Shown: positions 1-6,482 of the stretch, piece after piece
Position numbering within the stretch: position 1 is the stretch's first letter
Layout of the letters: the number at the start of each line of letters is the position of its first letter
Assembly (NCBI GenBank): GCA_964544295.1
Contig: CAZJBJ010000077.1
Coordinates: 1 to 17,528, forward strand
Direction: 5' to 3'
DNA from: JAENVU01 sp964544295
Lineage (GTDB): Bacteria; Actinomycetota; Acidimicrobiia; IMCC26256; JAENVU01
Length of the DNA stretch: 17,528 bases
Translations under genes and position numbers: made by a program
The notes under the pieces: model-generated
Told to the model about the DNA's origin: nothing
The model's input: only the letters and a program-made list of their open reading frames with translations
The model's database searches: none

Positions 1-935
1 ATGATGACCATCTGGCCGCTCGTGGGTTCGAGACCGAACTGCACGTTCGAGCCGCTGGTCGCGACGCCGATCCGACGGATGCATGCGAACGCGGCGTCAC
101 GCATCTTCTGGTACTCGACGTCCGTCAGGGTCTGGGCCGGGGCGACGGTGATGGAGTCGCCGGTGTGGACCCCCATCGCGTCGACGTTCTCGATCGCGCA
201 GATGACCACGACGTTGTCGGCGTGGTCCCGCATGACCTCGAGCTCGTACTCCTTCCACCCGAGAACGGACTGCTCGAGGAGGATCTCCTCGACCGGGCTG
301 GCCGAGAAGCCTCGCCAGGCGACGGCACGGAGGTCGTCCTCGTCGTAGGCGAAGCCGGTGCCGCCGCCGCCGAGGATGAAGCTCGGCCGGCAGATGAGGG
401 GGAACCCGACTTCCTTCCCCGCGATCACCGCGCGCTCCACCGCGTCGGCCATCCGGTCGTGTTCGTCGGTGATGTCGGCGTCGGCCTGGACGATCGCCGA
501 CAGCGGGACCACCAACCCGATCTCCTGCATCGCCGCCTTGAACCGGCTCCGGTCCTCGGCGGTGTGGATCGCCTCGATGCTCGCGCCGATGAGCTCGACG
601 TCGAACTCCTCGAGCACGCCGGCTTCGTCGAGCGCGATCGCGAGGTTCAACGCCGTCTGGCCGCCGAGCGTCGGCAGCAGCGCATCGGGCCGCTCGCGTT
701 CGATGACCCGCCGGAGGCTCTCGACGTCGAGAGGCTCGACGTAGGTCGCGTCGGCGAAGTCGGGGTCGGTCATGATCGTCGCCGGGTTCGAGTTGACCAG
801 GACCACGCGGTAGCCCTCCTCGCGCAGGACCCGGCACGCCTGGGTCCCCGAGTAGTCGAACTCGCACGCCTGGCCGATCACGATCGGCCCGCTGCCGACG
901 ATCAGGATCGATTCGATGTCGGTGCGCTTCGGCAC
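1..935 (-). CDS. carB: Carbamoyl-phosphate synthase large subunit, 5' part (cut by window edge)
   Basis: Large subunit of carbamoyl-phosphate synthase, which uses ammonia from CarA, bicarbonate and two ATP to make carbamoyl phosphate for pyrimidines and arginine. Only about 311 N-terminal codons of the usual ~1,070 are present; the gene continues past position 1. Translation from the GTG at 935 begins MPKRTDIESILIVGSGPIVI and continues with EFDYSGTQACR and NSNPATIMTDPDFAD, the classic first pre-ATP-grasp domain. The ATP-grasp region follows, with RPSFILGGGGTG near residue 190, GWKEYELEVMRD near 230 and GDSITVAPAQTL near 265. An AGGGAG ribosome site lies 5 nt before the GTG. The gene starts one base after the carA stop, so the two subunits are probably made in a coupled way. 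No frameshift is visible in the part present. Confidence 0.97.
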   Translation of the reverse strand, partial: MPKRTDIESILIVGSGPIVIGQACEFDYSGTQACRVLREEGYRVVLVNSNPATIMTDPDFADATYVEPLDVESLRRVIERERPDALLPTLGGQTALNLAIALDEAGVLEEFDVELIGASIEAIHTAEDRSRFKAAMQEIGLVVPLSAIVQADADITDEHDRMADAVERAVIAGKEVGFPLICRPSFILGGGGTGFAYDEDDLRAVAWRGFSASPVEEILLEQSVLGWKEYELEVMRDHADNVVVICAIENVDAMGVHTGDSITVAPAQTLTDVEYQKMRDAAFACIRRIGVATSGSNVQFGLEPTSGQMVI

Positions 936-936
936 G

Positions 937-2031
937 TCAGCTCCCTGCCATCACGGCGGTGAAATCGTCGAACAGGTAGGCCGCGTCGTGCGGACCCGGC
1001 CCGGCCTCCGGATGATGTTGCACGCTGAAGATCGGTTCCCCCGACACCCGCAACCCTTCGCACACCCCGTCGTTGAGGTTGACGTGGGTGATCTCGACCG
1101 CCCGGTCGAGCGAGTCCGGATCCACGGCGTAGTTGTGGTTCTGACTCGTGATCTCCACCGAGCCGCTCGCCACGTGCTGCACCGGGTGGTTCCCGCCGTG
1201 ATGACCGAACGGGAGTTTGAAGGTGGCGCCGCCGAGCGCGTGGCCGAGGATCTGGTGCCCGAGGCAGATCCCGAAGATCGGGACGCCACTGCCGACGAGG
1301 CCGCGCACCGCGTCCGCCGCACCCACGACCGCGGCGGGATCACCCGGACCGTTCGAGAGGAAAATGCCCTCGGGCGCGCGGGCCAACACGTCGGCGGTGC
1401 TGGTCGACGCCGGGACGACGTCGATGTAGCAGCCCGCGCTCGCGAGGTGCCGCAGGATCGTGCGCTTGATGCCGAAGTCGTAGGCCACGACGTGGAACGG
1501 CGCGTCGGGATCGCCGTAGCTGTAGGGCTCGGCCGTGGTGACCGTCGCGGCGAGATCGGAACCGTCGGTGGAGGTGCTCGCCGCCGCGGCGGCGCGCACC
1601 GCGGCCTCGTCGGTGCCGAACGCGCCCGGCACCGCGCCGTGTTCCCGGAGGTGGCGCGTCAGTCGACGGGTGTCGATGCCGGTGATGACGGGGATGCGGT
1701 GACGGATCAGGAACTCGGGCAAGGACTCCGTGGAGCGCCAGTTGCTGGCCCGACGCGCGAGGTCACGCACGATCACGCCGCGGCAGGCCGGTGCCGCCGC
1801 TTCGTCGTCCTCGGCGTTGGTCCCGTAGTTGCCGATGTGGGGGTAGGTGAAGGTGATCATCTGCCCGGCGTAGCTCGGATCGGTCACGATCTCCTGGTAG
1901 CCGCTCAACGCGGTGTTGAAGACCACCTCGCCGGTGGCGACCGTGTCGGTCGCGCCGAGCATCTCGCCCTCGAACACTTCGCCGTCGCGCAGGACGAGCA
2001 CCGCGGGTTCGGATCGGGAAGCAGGACTCAC
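937..2031 (-). CDS. carA: Carbamoyl-phosphate synthase small (glutaminase) subunit
   Basis: Glutamine amidotransferase subunit that releases ammonia for CarB. The protein is 364 aa, slightly shorter than the usual ~380. The N-terminal CarA domain (residues 8-150) contains TGEVVFNTALSGYQEIVTDP. The C-terminal class I glutaminase domain (about 178-360) carries the nucleophile Cys256 in FGICLGHQ and the His340/Glu342 pair in VQHHPEAGPG; SNGPGDP lies at 226-232. The GTG start at 2031 overlaps the pyrC stop by 4 nt (GTGA), and a GAGAGG ribosome site sits 7 nt upstream inside pyrC. The open frame extends upstream across pyrC, but homology begins only after this GTG. carB starts one base after the stop. 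Confidence 0.97.
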   Translation of the reverse strand: MSPASRSEPAVLVLRDGEVFEGEMLGATDTVATGEVVFNTALSGYQEIVTDPSYAGQMITFTYPHIGNYGTNAEDDEAAAPACRGVIVRDLARRASNWRSTESLPEFLIRHRIPVITGIDTRRLTRHLREHGAVPGAFGTDEAAVRAAAAASTSTDGSDLAATVTTAEPYSYGDPDAPFHVVAYDFGIKRTILRHLASAGCYIDVVPASTSTADVLARAPEGIFLSNGPGDPAAVVGAADAVRGLVGSGVPIFGICLGHQILGHALGGATFKLPFGHHGGNHPVQHVASGSVEITSQNHNYAVDPDSLDRAVEITHVNLNDGVCEGLRVSGEPIFSVQHHPEAGPGPHDAAYLFDDFTAVMAGS

Positions 2032-3323
2032 GCGTGGGCCTCTCGGTTGATGACGACGGGACGACCGCGCAGCACCGTGTGGCGGACTCGACCGGTGAGC
2101 TTCCACCCGGCCCACGGCGTGTTGCGCGACTTGCTGGCGGACCGGTCGGCCTCGACGACCCACGTCTCGGCCGGATCGATCACACAGAGGTTGGCGGGGT
2201 TGCCCGGCACGATGGGCAGGCCGTGACCGAGTTGGTCGAGTCCGGCGATGCGCGCCGGCTGCCAGGACAGTCGGGCCAGGATCTCGGCCAGGGTCAGGCT
2301 GCCGGTCTCGCCCAGGCGGGTGATCGCCACCGCGAGCGCGGTCTCGACGCCGAGCATGCCCGGCGGGGCCTCCTCGAACGGCAACTCCTTGGTGGCAGGT
2401 GCGTGGGGAGCGTGGTCGGTGGCGATGGCATCGATCGTGCCGTCGACCAGGCCGGCGACGATGGCGTCGACGTCGGCGTCGGACCGCAACGGCGGGTTCA
2501 TCTTGAACACCGGGTCGAAGCTCGCGCACTCGGCGTCCGTCAGCGTGAAGTGCTGCGGTGACGCCTCGGCACTCACCCGCAGCCCCTCGGCCTTCGCGGC
2601 GCGCACCAGCGCCGTCGCGCCGGCCGTCGACATGTGCAGGACGTGGTACCGACCGCCGGTGATCCGGGCGAGTTCCAGGTCGCGGGCCACGATCGTGACC
2701 TCGGCCGCCGCGGGCCGGCCGGGAATGCCGAGCCGCGCCGACCACTCCCCTTCGTGCATGTGACCGCCCGCGACCATCGCCGGGTCTTCGGCGTGTTGGG
2801 CGATCACCGCGCCGGGGAGGGCCGTCGAGTACTCGAGCGCCCGCCGCATGACGTTGGCGTCGGCGACACAGTCACCGTCGTCGGTGAAGACGCGGACGCC
2901 GAGGTCGTACAGCTCACCGAGCGGGGCGAGCTCGCGCCCCTCACGACCGCGCGTGATGCAGCCGGCCACGGTGACGTGACAGGCGGTGCGACGCCCCTGT
3001 TCGAGGAGGGCGCTCACGACCTGGGCGTCGTCGAGTGGCGGCGTGGTGTTCGGCATCGCGACCACGGCCGTGAACCCGCCGAGCGCCGCGGCCCGGGCGC
3101 CGGTCTCCAGGGTCTCGGCGTCCTCGCGGCCCGGTTCACGGAAGTGCACCTGGATGTCGACGAGCCCGGGCGCGACCACCGCGCCCTCAGCGTCGAGCAC
3201 CGTCGCGCCCGCCGCGTCGAGGTTCGGACCGACCTCGGCGATCACGCCGTCGCGCACCAGTACGTCGGCGCCGCGCTCGCCGGTCTCGTCGACGACCCGA
3301 CCCCCGCGGACGAACACATCCAT
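2028..3323 (-). CDS. pyrC: Dihydroorotase with Gln in place of the first metal-site His
   Basis: Zinc amidohydrolase that cyclises N-carbamoyl-aspartate to dihydroorotate. The 431-aa length fits class I dihydroorotases. Visible active-site elements are FREPGRED (61-68), MPNTTPP (90-96), FTDDGD with the probable metal-binding Asp148 (146-151), AQHAED with His177, SPQHF with His258, and catalytic Asp303 in ATDHAPH. The usual HxH metal motif is altered: residues 56-62 read DIQVHFR, so the first His is Gln58 while His60 is kept. I checked the codon (CAG) in the DNA. Some dihydroorotases, as I recall those of Bacteroidetes, carry a similar DQVHFREPG sequence, so the enzyme may well be active. The ATG at 3323 shares its A with the pyrB stop (TAATG); carA follows with a 4-nt overlap. 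Confidence 0.95.
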   Translation of the reverse strand: MDVFVRGGRVVDETGERGADVLVRDGVIAEVGPNLDAAGATVLDAEGAVVAPGLVDIQVHFREPGREDAETLETGARAAALGGFTAVVAMPNTTPPLDDAQVVSALLEQGRRTACHVTVAGCITRGREGRELAPLGELYDLGVRVFTDDGDCVADANVMRRALEYSTALPGAVIAQHAEDPAMVAGGHMHEGEWSARLGIPGRPAAAEVTIVARDLELARITGGRYHVLHMSTAGATALVRAAKAEGLRVSAEASPQHFTLTDAECASFDPVFKMNPPLRSDADVDAIVAGLVDGTIDAIATDHAPHAPATKELPFEEAPPGMLGVETALAVAITRLGETGSLTLAEILARLSWQPARIAGLDQLGHGLPIVPGNPANLCVIDPAETWVVEADRSASKSRNTPWAGWKLTGRVRHTVLRGRPVVINREAHA

Positions 3324-4246
3324 TAGGCCATACCCCCCGAGCCGATGAGATCCCACAGCACCGCCATCCGTACCGCCACTCCGTTCGCCACCTGTTCCCG
3401 CACCAACGAGCGCGGGCCGTCGACCACCTCGGTCGCGATCTCCGACCCCCGGATCATCGGCCCGGGGTGCATCACCAACGCGTCCGGCTTCAACCGCTCG
3501 GCCCGCGCCACGCTCACGCCCCACCGGGCGTAGTACTCGCGCAGGCTCGGGAGCAGCGCGCGCCCGATGCGTTCCTGCTGGACCCGCAGCACGTACACGA
3601 CGTCGAGCTCGCTCAGGACGTCGTCGAGGTTGCTCGTGACATCGACCGGCCAACCGTCGAGCCGTTCGGGCATCAACGTCGGCGGTCCGATCAGGGTGAC
3701 CTGGGCCCCGAGGCGGGACCAGCACTGGATGCCACTGCGGGCGACCCGCGAGTTGCGGACGTCGCCGACGATGCCGATCCGCGCGCCGGTGAGGTCGCCG
3801 CGGTGGCGGCGCAGGGTGAACGCGTCCAGCAAGGCCTGGGTCGGGTGTTCGTGCCGTCCGTCGCCCGCGTTCACCACCGCCGCATCGATCCAGCGGGCCA
3901 CGCGGTGCGGCGCGCCGGCGGCCGAGTGGCGCACGACCATCGCGTCGATCCCCATCGATTCGATCGTCTTGACCGTGTCGAGCAGGCTCTCGCCCTTCTT
4001 CACCGACGACGACCCTGCGGTGAAGGTCATGGTGTCGGCCCCGAGACGCTTCGCCGCGGTCTCGAACGAGAGGCGGGTGCGGGTCGAGTCCTCGTAGAAC
4101 AGACTGACGATCGTCTTGCCCCGCAGGGCCGGCACCTTCGGGATCTCCCGGCTGAGCACGTCGGACATGTGCTCCGACCCGTCGAGCAACTCGACGATCC
4201 GGTCGCGGTCGAGATCCTCGATCGAGAGCAGGTGCTTCGGGATCAT
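3323..4246 (-). CDS. pyrB: Aspartate carbamoyltransferase catalytic subunit
   Basis: Joins carbamoyl phosphate and L-aspartate to form N-carbamoyl-aspartate, the first committed pyrimidine step. The protein is 307 aa, normal for the catalytic chain; no regulatory PyrI chain is nearby, as is usual outside enterobacteria. The carbamoyl-phosphate loop is at residues 52-60 (EDSTRTRLS), the mobile SSSVKKGES loop at 79-87, HPTQALLD at 134-141, and the aspartate-domain motifs VLRVQQER (219-226) and HPGPMIRG (260-267). The ATG at 4246 follows a purine-rich AGGGGGAGG stretch. The stop overlaps the pyrC ATG by one base. An open 30-codon frame in the 85-nt gap behind pyrR also touches this ATG with an ATGA overlap. 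Confidence 0.97.
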   Translation of the reverse strand: MIPKHLLSIEDLDRDRIVELLDGSEHMSDVLSREIPKVPALRGKTIVSLFYEDSTRTRLSFETAAKRLGADTMTFTAGSSSVKKGESLLDTVKTIESMGIDAMVVRHSAAGAPHRVARWIDAAVVNAGDGRHEHPTQALLDAFTLRRHRGDLTGARIGIVGDVRNSRVARSGIQCWSRLGAQVTLIGPPTLMPERLDGWPVDVTSNLDDVLSELDVVYVLRVQQERIGRALLPSLREYYARWGVSVARAERLKPDALVMHPGPMIRGSEIATEVVDGPRSLVREQVANGVAVRMAVLWDLIGSGGMA

Positions 4247-4335
4247 GCCTCCCCCTCTTGGCCCTGCGGGCCGGGCCGGTCGGGCCCCACTTGGCGACCG
4301 CGGTCCTCACCCGTCGGGGTGGACGCCTCGTTCAC
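4243..4335 (-). CDS. Possible 30-aa small ORF bridging pyrR and pyrB
   Basis: A GTG at 4335 overlaps the pyrR stop as GTGA, and the frame runs 30 codons to a TGA that overlaps the pyrB ATG as ATGA. The peptide would begin VNEASTPTGEDRGRQ and end GPQGQEGEA. It is hydrophilic, rich in Gly, Pro, Gln and charged residues, with no membrane segment and no family I recognise. Its best support is that both ends form the 4-nt overlaps used at real junctions in this operon. It could serve only to carry ribosomes from pyrR across the gap to pyrB. It could equally be chance, because stop codons are scarce in such GC-rich DNA. Confidence 0.25.
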   Translation of the reverse strand: MNEASTPTGEDRGRQVGPDRPGPQGQEGEA

Positions 4336-4988
4336 GCTTCCCCCTCCCCTTCCGGTCCCCAGAGTTCGATGACGTCCTCGGCGACGTCGTCGATCTCGCG
4401 CAGGCGAACCCGCACGTCCTCGCGTTCGGCCGTGGGCAGGTTCTTGCCGACGAAGTCGGCCCGGATCGGCAGTTCGCGGTGTCCGCGGTCGATCAGCACC
4501 GCGAGTTGGATCGCACGCGGGCGGCCGAGTTCGGTGACCGCGTCGAGCGCGGCCCGGATGGTGCGCCCGGTGAAGAGCACGTCGTCGACGAGCACCACCA
4601 CCCGTCCGGCGATGTCGACCGGGACCTCGGTGGGGCCGAGCGGCTGGACCGGTCGGAGCCCGATATCGTCGCGGTAGAAGGCGACGTCGAGCGCACCGAC
4701 GGGGACCTGGACCCCTTCGAACGATTCGATCGCGTCCGCCAACCGCTGGGCGATCTGGGGACCGCGGTGGTGGAGCCCGATCAGGACCACCTCGTGCGGG
4801 CCGTGATTGCGCTCGACGATCTCGTGGGCGATCCGGGTCTGGGCCCGACGCAGGTCGTCGGCGCTGAACACCCGGGTGCGCAGGACCGAGTCCGGAGCCG
4901 AGAACCCGGGCAAAGAAAAGCCGCCCTGCGGGGCGGCGGTCTTCTGCTTGTCGGCGGCACTCGGCGTGCCGGTGGGGCTCTCGGCCAT
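4332..4988 (-). CDS. pyrR: PyrR regulator / uracil phosphoribosyltransferase with N-terminal extension
   Basis: RNA-binding regulator of pyrimidine genes that binds UMP/UTP and often has uracil phosphoribosyltransferase activity. From the ATG at 4988 the protein is 218 aa, against about 180-190 in the family. The excess is a ~35-residue Pro/Ala/Gly-rich N-terminus; the conserved core begins near residue 38 (TRVFSADDLRRAQTRIAHE). The PRPP loop is at 131-143 (VVLVDDVLFTGRT), and DRGHRELPIRADFVGKN lies at 167-183. A GAGG ribosome site is 6 nt before the ATG at 4988; another ATG at 4994 directly abuts it and fits less well. If the extension is really untranslated leader, the start would be near the GTG at about 4871. 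An intrinsic-terminator-like sequence lies within codons 18-27. First gene of the pyr operon. Confidence 0.95.
   Translation of the reverse strand: MAESPTGTPSAADKQKTAAPQGGFSLPGFSAPDSVLRTRVFSADDLRRAQTRIAHEIVERNHGPHEVVLIGLHHRGPQIAQRLADAIESFEGVQVPVGALDVAFYRDDIGLRPVQPLGPTEVPVDIAGRVVVLVDDVLFTGRTIRAALDAVTELGRPRAIQLAVLIDRGHRELPIRADFVGKNLPTAEREDVRVRLREIDDVAEDVIELWGPEGEGEA
4912..4937 (-). terminator. Intrinsic terminator-like hairpin inside the start of pyrR
   Basis: Read on the minus strand, a perfect 7-bp all-GC stem (GCCGCCC, loop CGCA, GGGCGGC; 4937-4920) is followed at once by TTTTCTTT (4919-4912). This is the full form of a Rho-independent terminator, but it lies within pyrR codons 18-27. The U-tract is spelled by three consecutive codons, TTT TCT TTG, all uncommon in this GC-rich window, which suggests selection for the RNA rather than for the protein. 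It lies about 65 nt downstream of the PyrR-binding loop. While pyrR is being translated, ribosomes should keep the hairpin from forming. Confidence 0.65.
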
Positions 4989-5001
4989 CGTCATCCTCGT
5001 T

Positions 5002-5032
5002 CCGTGGGGACCTCACAGGATCCCGGTGACGG
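5002..5032 (-). promoter_or_regulatory. PyrR-binding loop in the pyr operon leader
   Basis: The minus-strand leader contains UCCUGUGAGG (5020-5011), which matches the conserved UCCNGNGAGG core of PyrR-binding loops. Upper stem GGGA/UCCC closes it, with CC/GG pairs continuing into the loop. Below is an unequal internal bulge (CACC against C), then a lower stem CCGU/ACGG. This is the expected layout of two stems around an asymmetric bulge. The 3' side ends about 3 nt before the GAGG ribosome site of pyrR, so bound PyrR would block translation start, as reported for mycobacterial pyr operons. UMP or UTP should favour binding; that comes from the family. Confidence 0.8.
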
Positions 5033-5041
5033 AGTGCTCCG

Positions 5042-5047
5042 ACCGTA
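5042..5047 (-). promoter_or_regulatory. Candidate -10 element for the pyr operon
   Basis: TACGGT on the minus strand fits the loose actinobacterial TANNNT pattern. It would start RNA about 10 nt before the PyrR-binding loop, giving a leader of roughly 50 nt. No convincing -35 hexamer sits at normal spacing, so this is a weak call. Confidence 0.3.
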
Positions 5048-5100
5048 GCACGCGCGCGCCCACCAACCTCGCCTTCGCGCGCCCATCCCCCGACTTCTGA

Positions 5101-5132
5101 ACGAAGTTGTACAGCGGGCGGTACAACTTCGT
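5101..5132. repeat. Perfect inverted repeat with 12-bp arms between the PNPOx-like gene and pyrR
   Basis: ACGAAGTTGTAC (5101-5112) and GTACAACTTCGT (5121-5132) are exact reverse complements around an 8-nt GC-rich spacer. The repeat starts 24 nt after the upstream gene's stop and lies about 55 nt before the candidate pyrR -10. Its arms are far less GC-rich than the surroundings, so it is not chance GC pairing. There is no U-tract on either side. It could be a hairpin ending the efp-to-PNPOx transcript, or an operator for a dimeric repressor. Confidence 0.6.
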
Positions 5133-5155
5133 GCAAAGGTCGGGGTGCGGGTGGG

Positions 5156-5653
5156 TCAGAACGTCCAGCGGGTGGCGGTGGTCGGGAAGTCGGCCTCGGT
5201 CCAGGTGAGCGCCACCCGGGGTTGGAGCACGTAGAGCCCGAACGCGTCGTCGCAGGGCTCGAGGCGGATGTCGTACTTCTCGTCGTAGGCGTCGACGAAC
5301 ACCTCGGGGAGATCGGCCACCTCGATCCGTCGCACCGCGCCTTCGAGGACACACACCTCGTCGCCACTCTCGAGGTGGATCACGACCTCCGGCGACCGCG
5401 CCAGGTTGCGAGCTTTGTACGAGTTCGGATCGGTCGAGAACCAGAGCGCACCGTCGATCCAGAGCGCCCACACCGGCATCGCGTGGGGCCGGCCCTCCGG
5501 GCGGGTGCTGCAGACCCAGTAGTTGCGGCTGCCGGTCAGCCAGTCGACGACGGTGGACCACGCCAGCGCCGACCCATCGGCGGGCGCGTCGGCCAGGCCG
5601 TACCCGGCGGCGACCTGGAGCGGACCAGGTGTCGGTGCCGAGATCGCGGTCAT
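5156..5653 (-). CDS. Pyridoxamine 5'-phosphate oxidase-like (split-barrel flavin/F420-binding) protein
   Basis: A 165-aa protein of the FMN-binding split-barrel superfamily. Recognisable features are WVCSTRPEGRPHAMPVWALW (about 46-65), then DGALWFSTDPNSYKARNL and SPEVVIHLESGDEVCVLEG, the usual strand pattern of small PNPOx-like proteins that bind FMN or, in actinobacteria, coenzyme F420. I cannot tell which cofactor or substrate it uses, and true vitamin B6 oxidation is not implied. No signal peptide or membrane segment, so cytoplasmic. The ATG at 5653 overlaps the stop of the DUF2017 gene (ATGA), with a strong GGGGGAGG site 4 nt upstream. It is the last gene before the inverted repeat and pyr leader. 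Confidence 0.85.
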   Translation of the reverse strand: MTAISAPTPGPLQVAAGYGLADAPADGSALAWSTVVDWLTGSRNYWVCSTRPEGRPHAMPVWALWIDGALWFSTDPNSYKARNLARSPEVVIHLESGDEVCVLEGAVRRIEVADLPEVFVDAYDEKYDIRLEPCDDAFGLYVLQPRVALTWTEADFPTTATRWTF

Positions 5654-6165
5654 GGATCCTCCCCCATCATGACGTCGAGCAGCTCGGACTGGAGGTAGCC
5701 GAGCCAGTCGAGCACGACGAAGACCGCGGCCCGTGGGTCGTCGGGGTCGAGGTCGGCGTCCGGGTCGCGGTCGTCGGTGAGCCCGATCGCGGCGCCGAGC
5801 GCGAGCCGCACGTCGTTGAGCGCGCCGAGCCAGGTCTCCATGCCCGCCGGATCGAGGGTGATCTCACTGCCGCCCTTCTTGGTGCGGTGCGAGTGCAGCC
5901 CGGTGACGAGCGCCTCGATCGCCGCGGACTTCGCCTGCACCAGGTCGTCGTGGACGACCGACTGGAAGTCGCGTTCGGCGCGGTCCTCGGTCGGGTCGAC
6001 GTACGCGCGTGGGAACAGCCGGTCCCGGATCGGATCGGAACCGTGGTCGGGGACGCCGCCGGTCAGGGCGGTGCGCACCTGCCCCACCAGATCCTCGAGG
6101 ATCGCGACCTCCGTCGGTTCGAAGCTCATCACGACCCCGCGCTTGGTGCGTTTGACGCGGCTCAT
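5650..6165 (-). CDS. DUF2017 family protein (AosR-like), without cysteines
   Basis: A 171-aa, acidic, mainly helical protein directly downstream of clpS. The sequence (EPTEVAILEDLVGQVRTAL near the start, DPRAAVFVVLDWLGYLQSELL near the end) and the position match the DUF2017 family found beside ClpS in many actinobacteria. In Mycobacterium tuberculosis the member Rv1332 has been described as the oxidative-stress regulator AosR. I recall redox sensing there depending on cysteines; this protein has none, so that mechanism cannot be assumed. No DNA-binding motif is obvious. The ATG at 6165 overlaps the clpS stop by 4 nt, and the stop overlaps the next start by 4 nt. The open frame runs further upstream through clpS, but without homology. 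Confidence 0.85.
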   Translation of the reverse strand: MSRVKRTKRGVVMSFEPTEVAILEDLVGQVRTALTGGVPDHGSDPIRDRLFPRAYVDPTEDRAERDFQSVVHDDLVQAKSAAIEALVTGLHSHRTKKGGSEITLDPAGMETWLGALNDVRLALGAAIGLTDDRDPDADLDPDDPRAAVFVVLDWLGYLQSELLDVMMGEDP

Positions 6166-6482
6166 CCGCGGTCGCGTTCCATCGTGGCCCACAGGCCGTG
6201 CGCGTGGAGCCGGGCGACGTCGATCTCCGCCTTCTCCCGCGTGCCGTGGGCGACCACCGACTTGCCGTCGTGGTGCACCTCGAGCATCAGCCGGGTCGCC
6301 TTCTCCCGCGAGTATCCGAACAACTTCTGGAACACCCACACGACGTAGTTCTGGAGGTTGACCGGGTCGTTCCACACGATCACGAGCCAGGGCGTGTCGG
6401 TCCCGACGACGACGTCCTCGATCGACTCGATGAGGGGCGCCTCCATCGTGCCCGGGCCACCGGCCACCGCGAACCCACCCAT
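6162..6482 (-). CDS. clpS: ATP-dependent Clp protease adaptor ClpS
   Basis: Small adaptor that brings N-degron substrates to ClpC/ClpA with ClpP. The protein is 106 aa, a normal length. After a flexible ~30-residue N-terminus, the core reads PWLVIVWNDPVN (31-42), VWVFQKLFGYSREKATRLML (48-67), EVHHDGKSVVAHGTREKAE (68-86), all standard ClpS segments. The N-degron pocket has WNDPVN in place of the proteobacterial NDD-type motif, as is common in actinobacteria. The ATG at 6482 shares one base with the nusB stop (TGATG). Ribosome site weak, so translation probably depends on coupling. The Clp ATPase and protease genes are not in this window. Confidence 0.93.
   Translation of the reverse strand: MGGFAVAGGPGTMEAPLIESIEDVVVGTDTPWLVIVWNDPVNLQNYVVWVFQKLFGYSREKATRLMLEVHHDGKSVVAHGTREKAEIDVARLHAHGLWATMERDRG

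Noticed and set aside
937..2745. carA extended upstream to an ATG at 2745 (602 aa)
   Set aside because: The extra part overlaps pyrC, has no CarA homology, and the GTG at 2031 gives the normal length, a GAGAGG site and a GTGA overlap.
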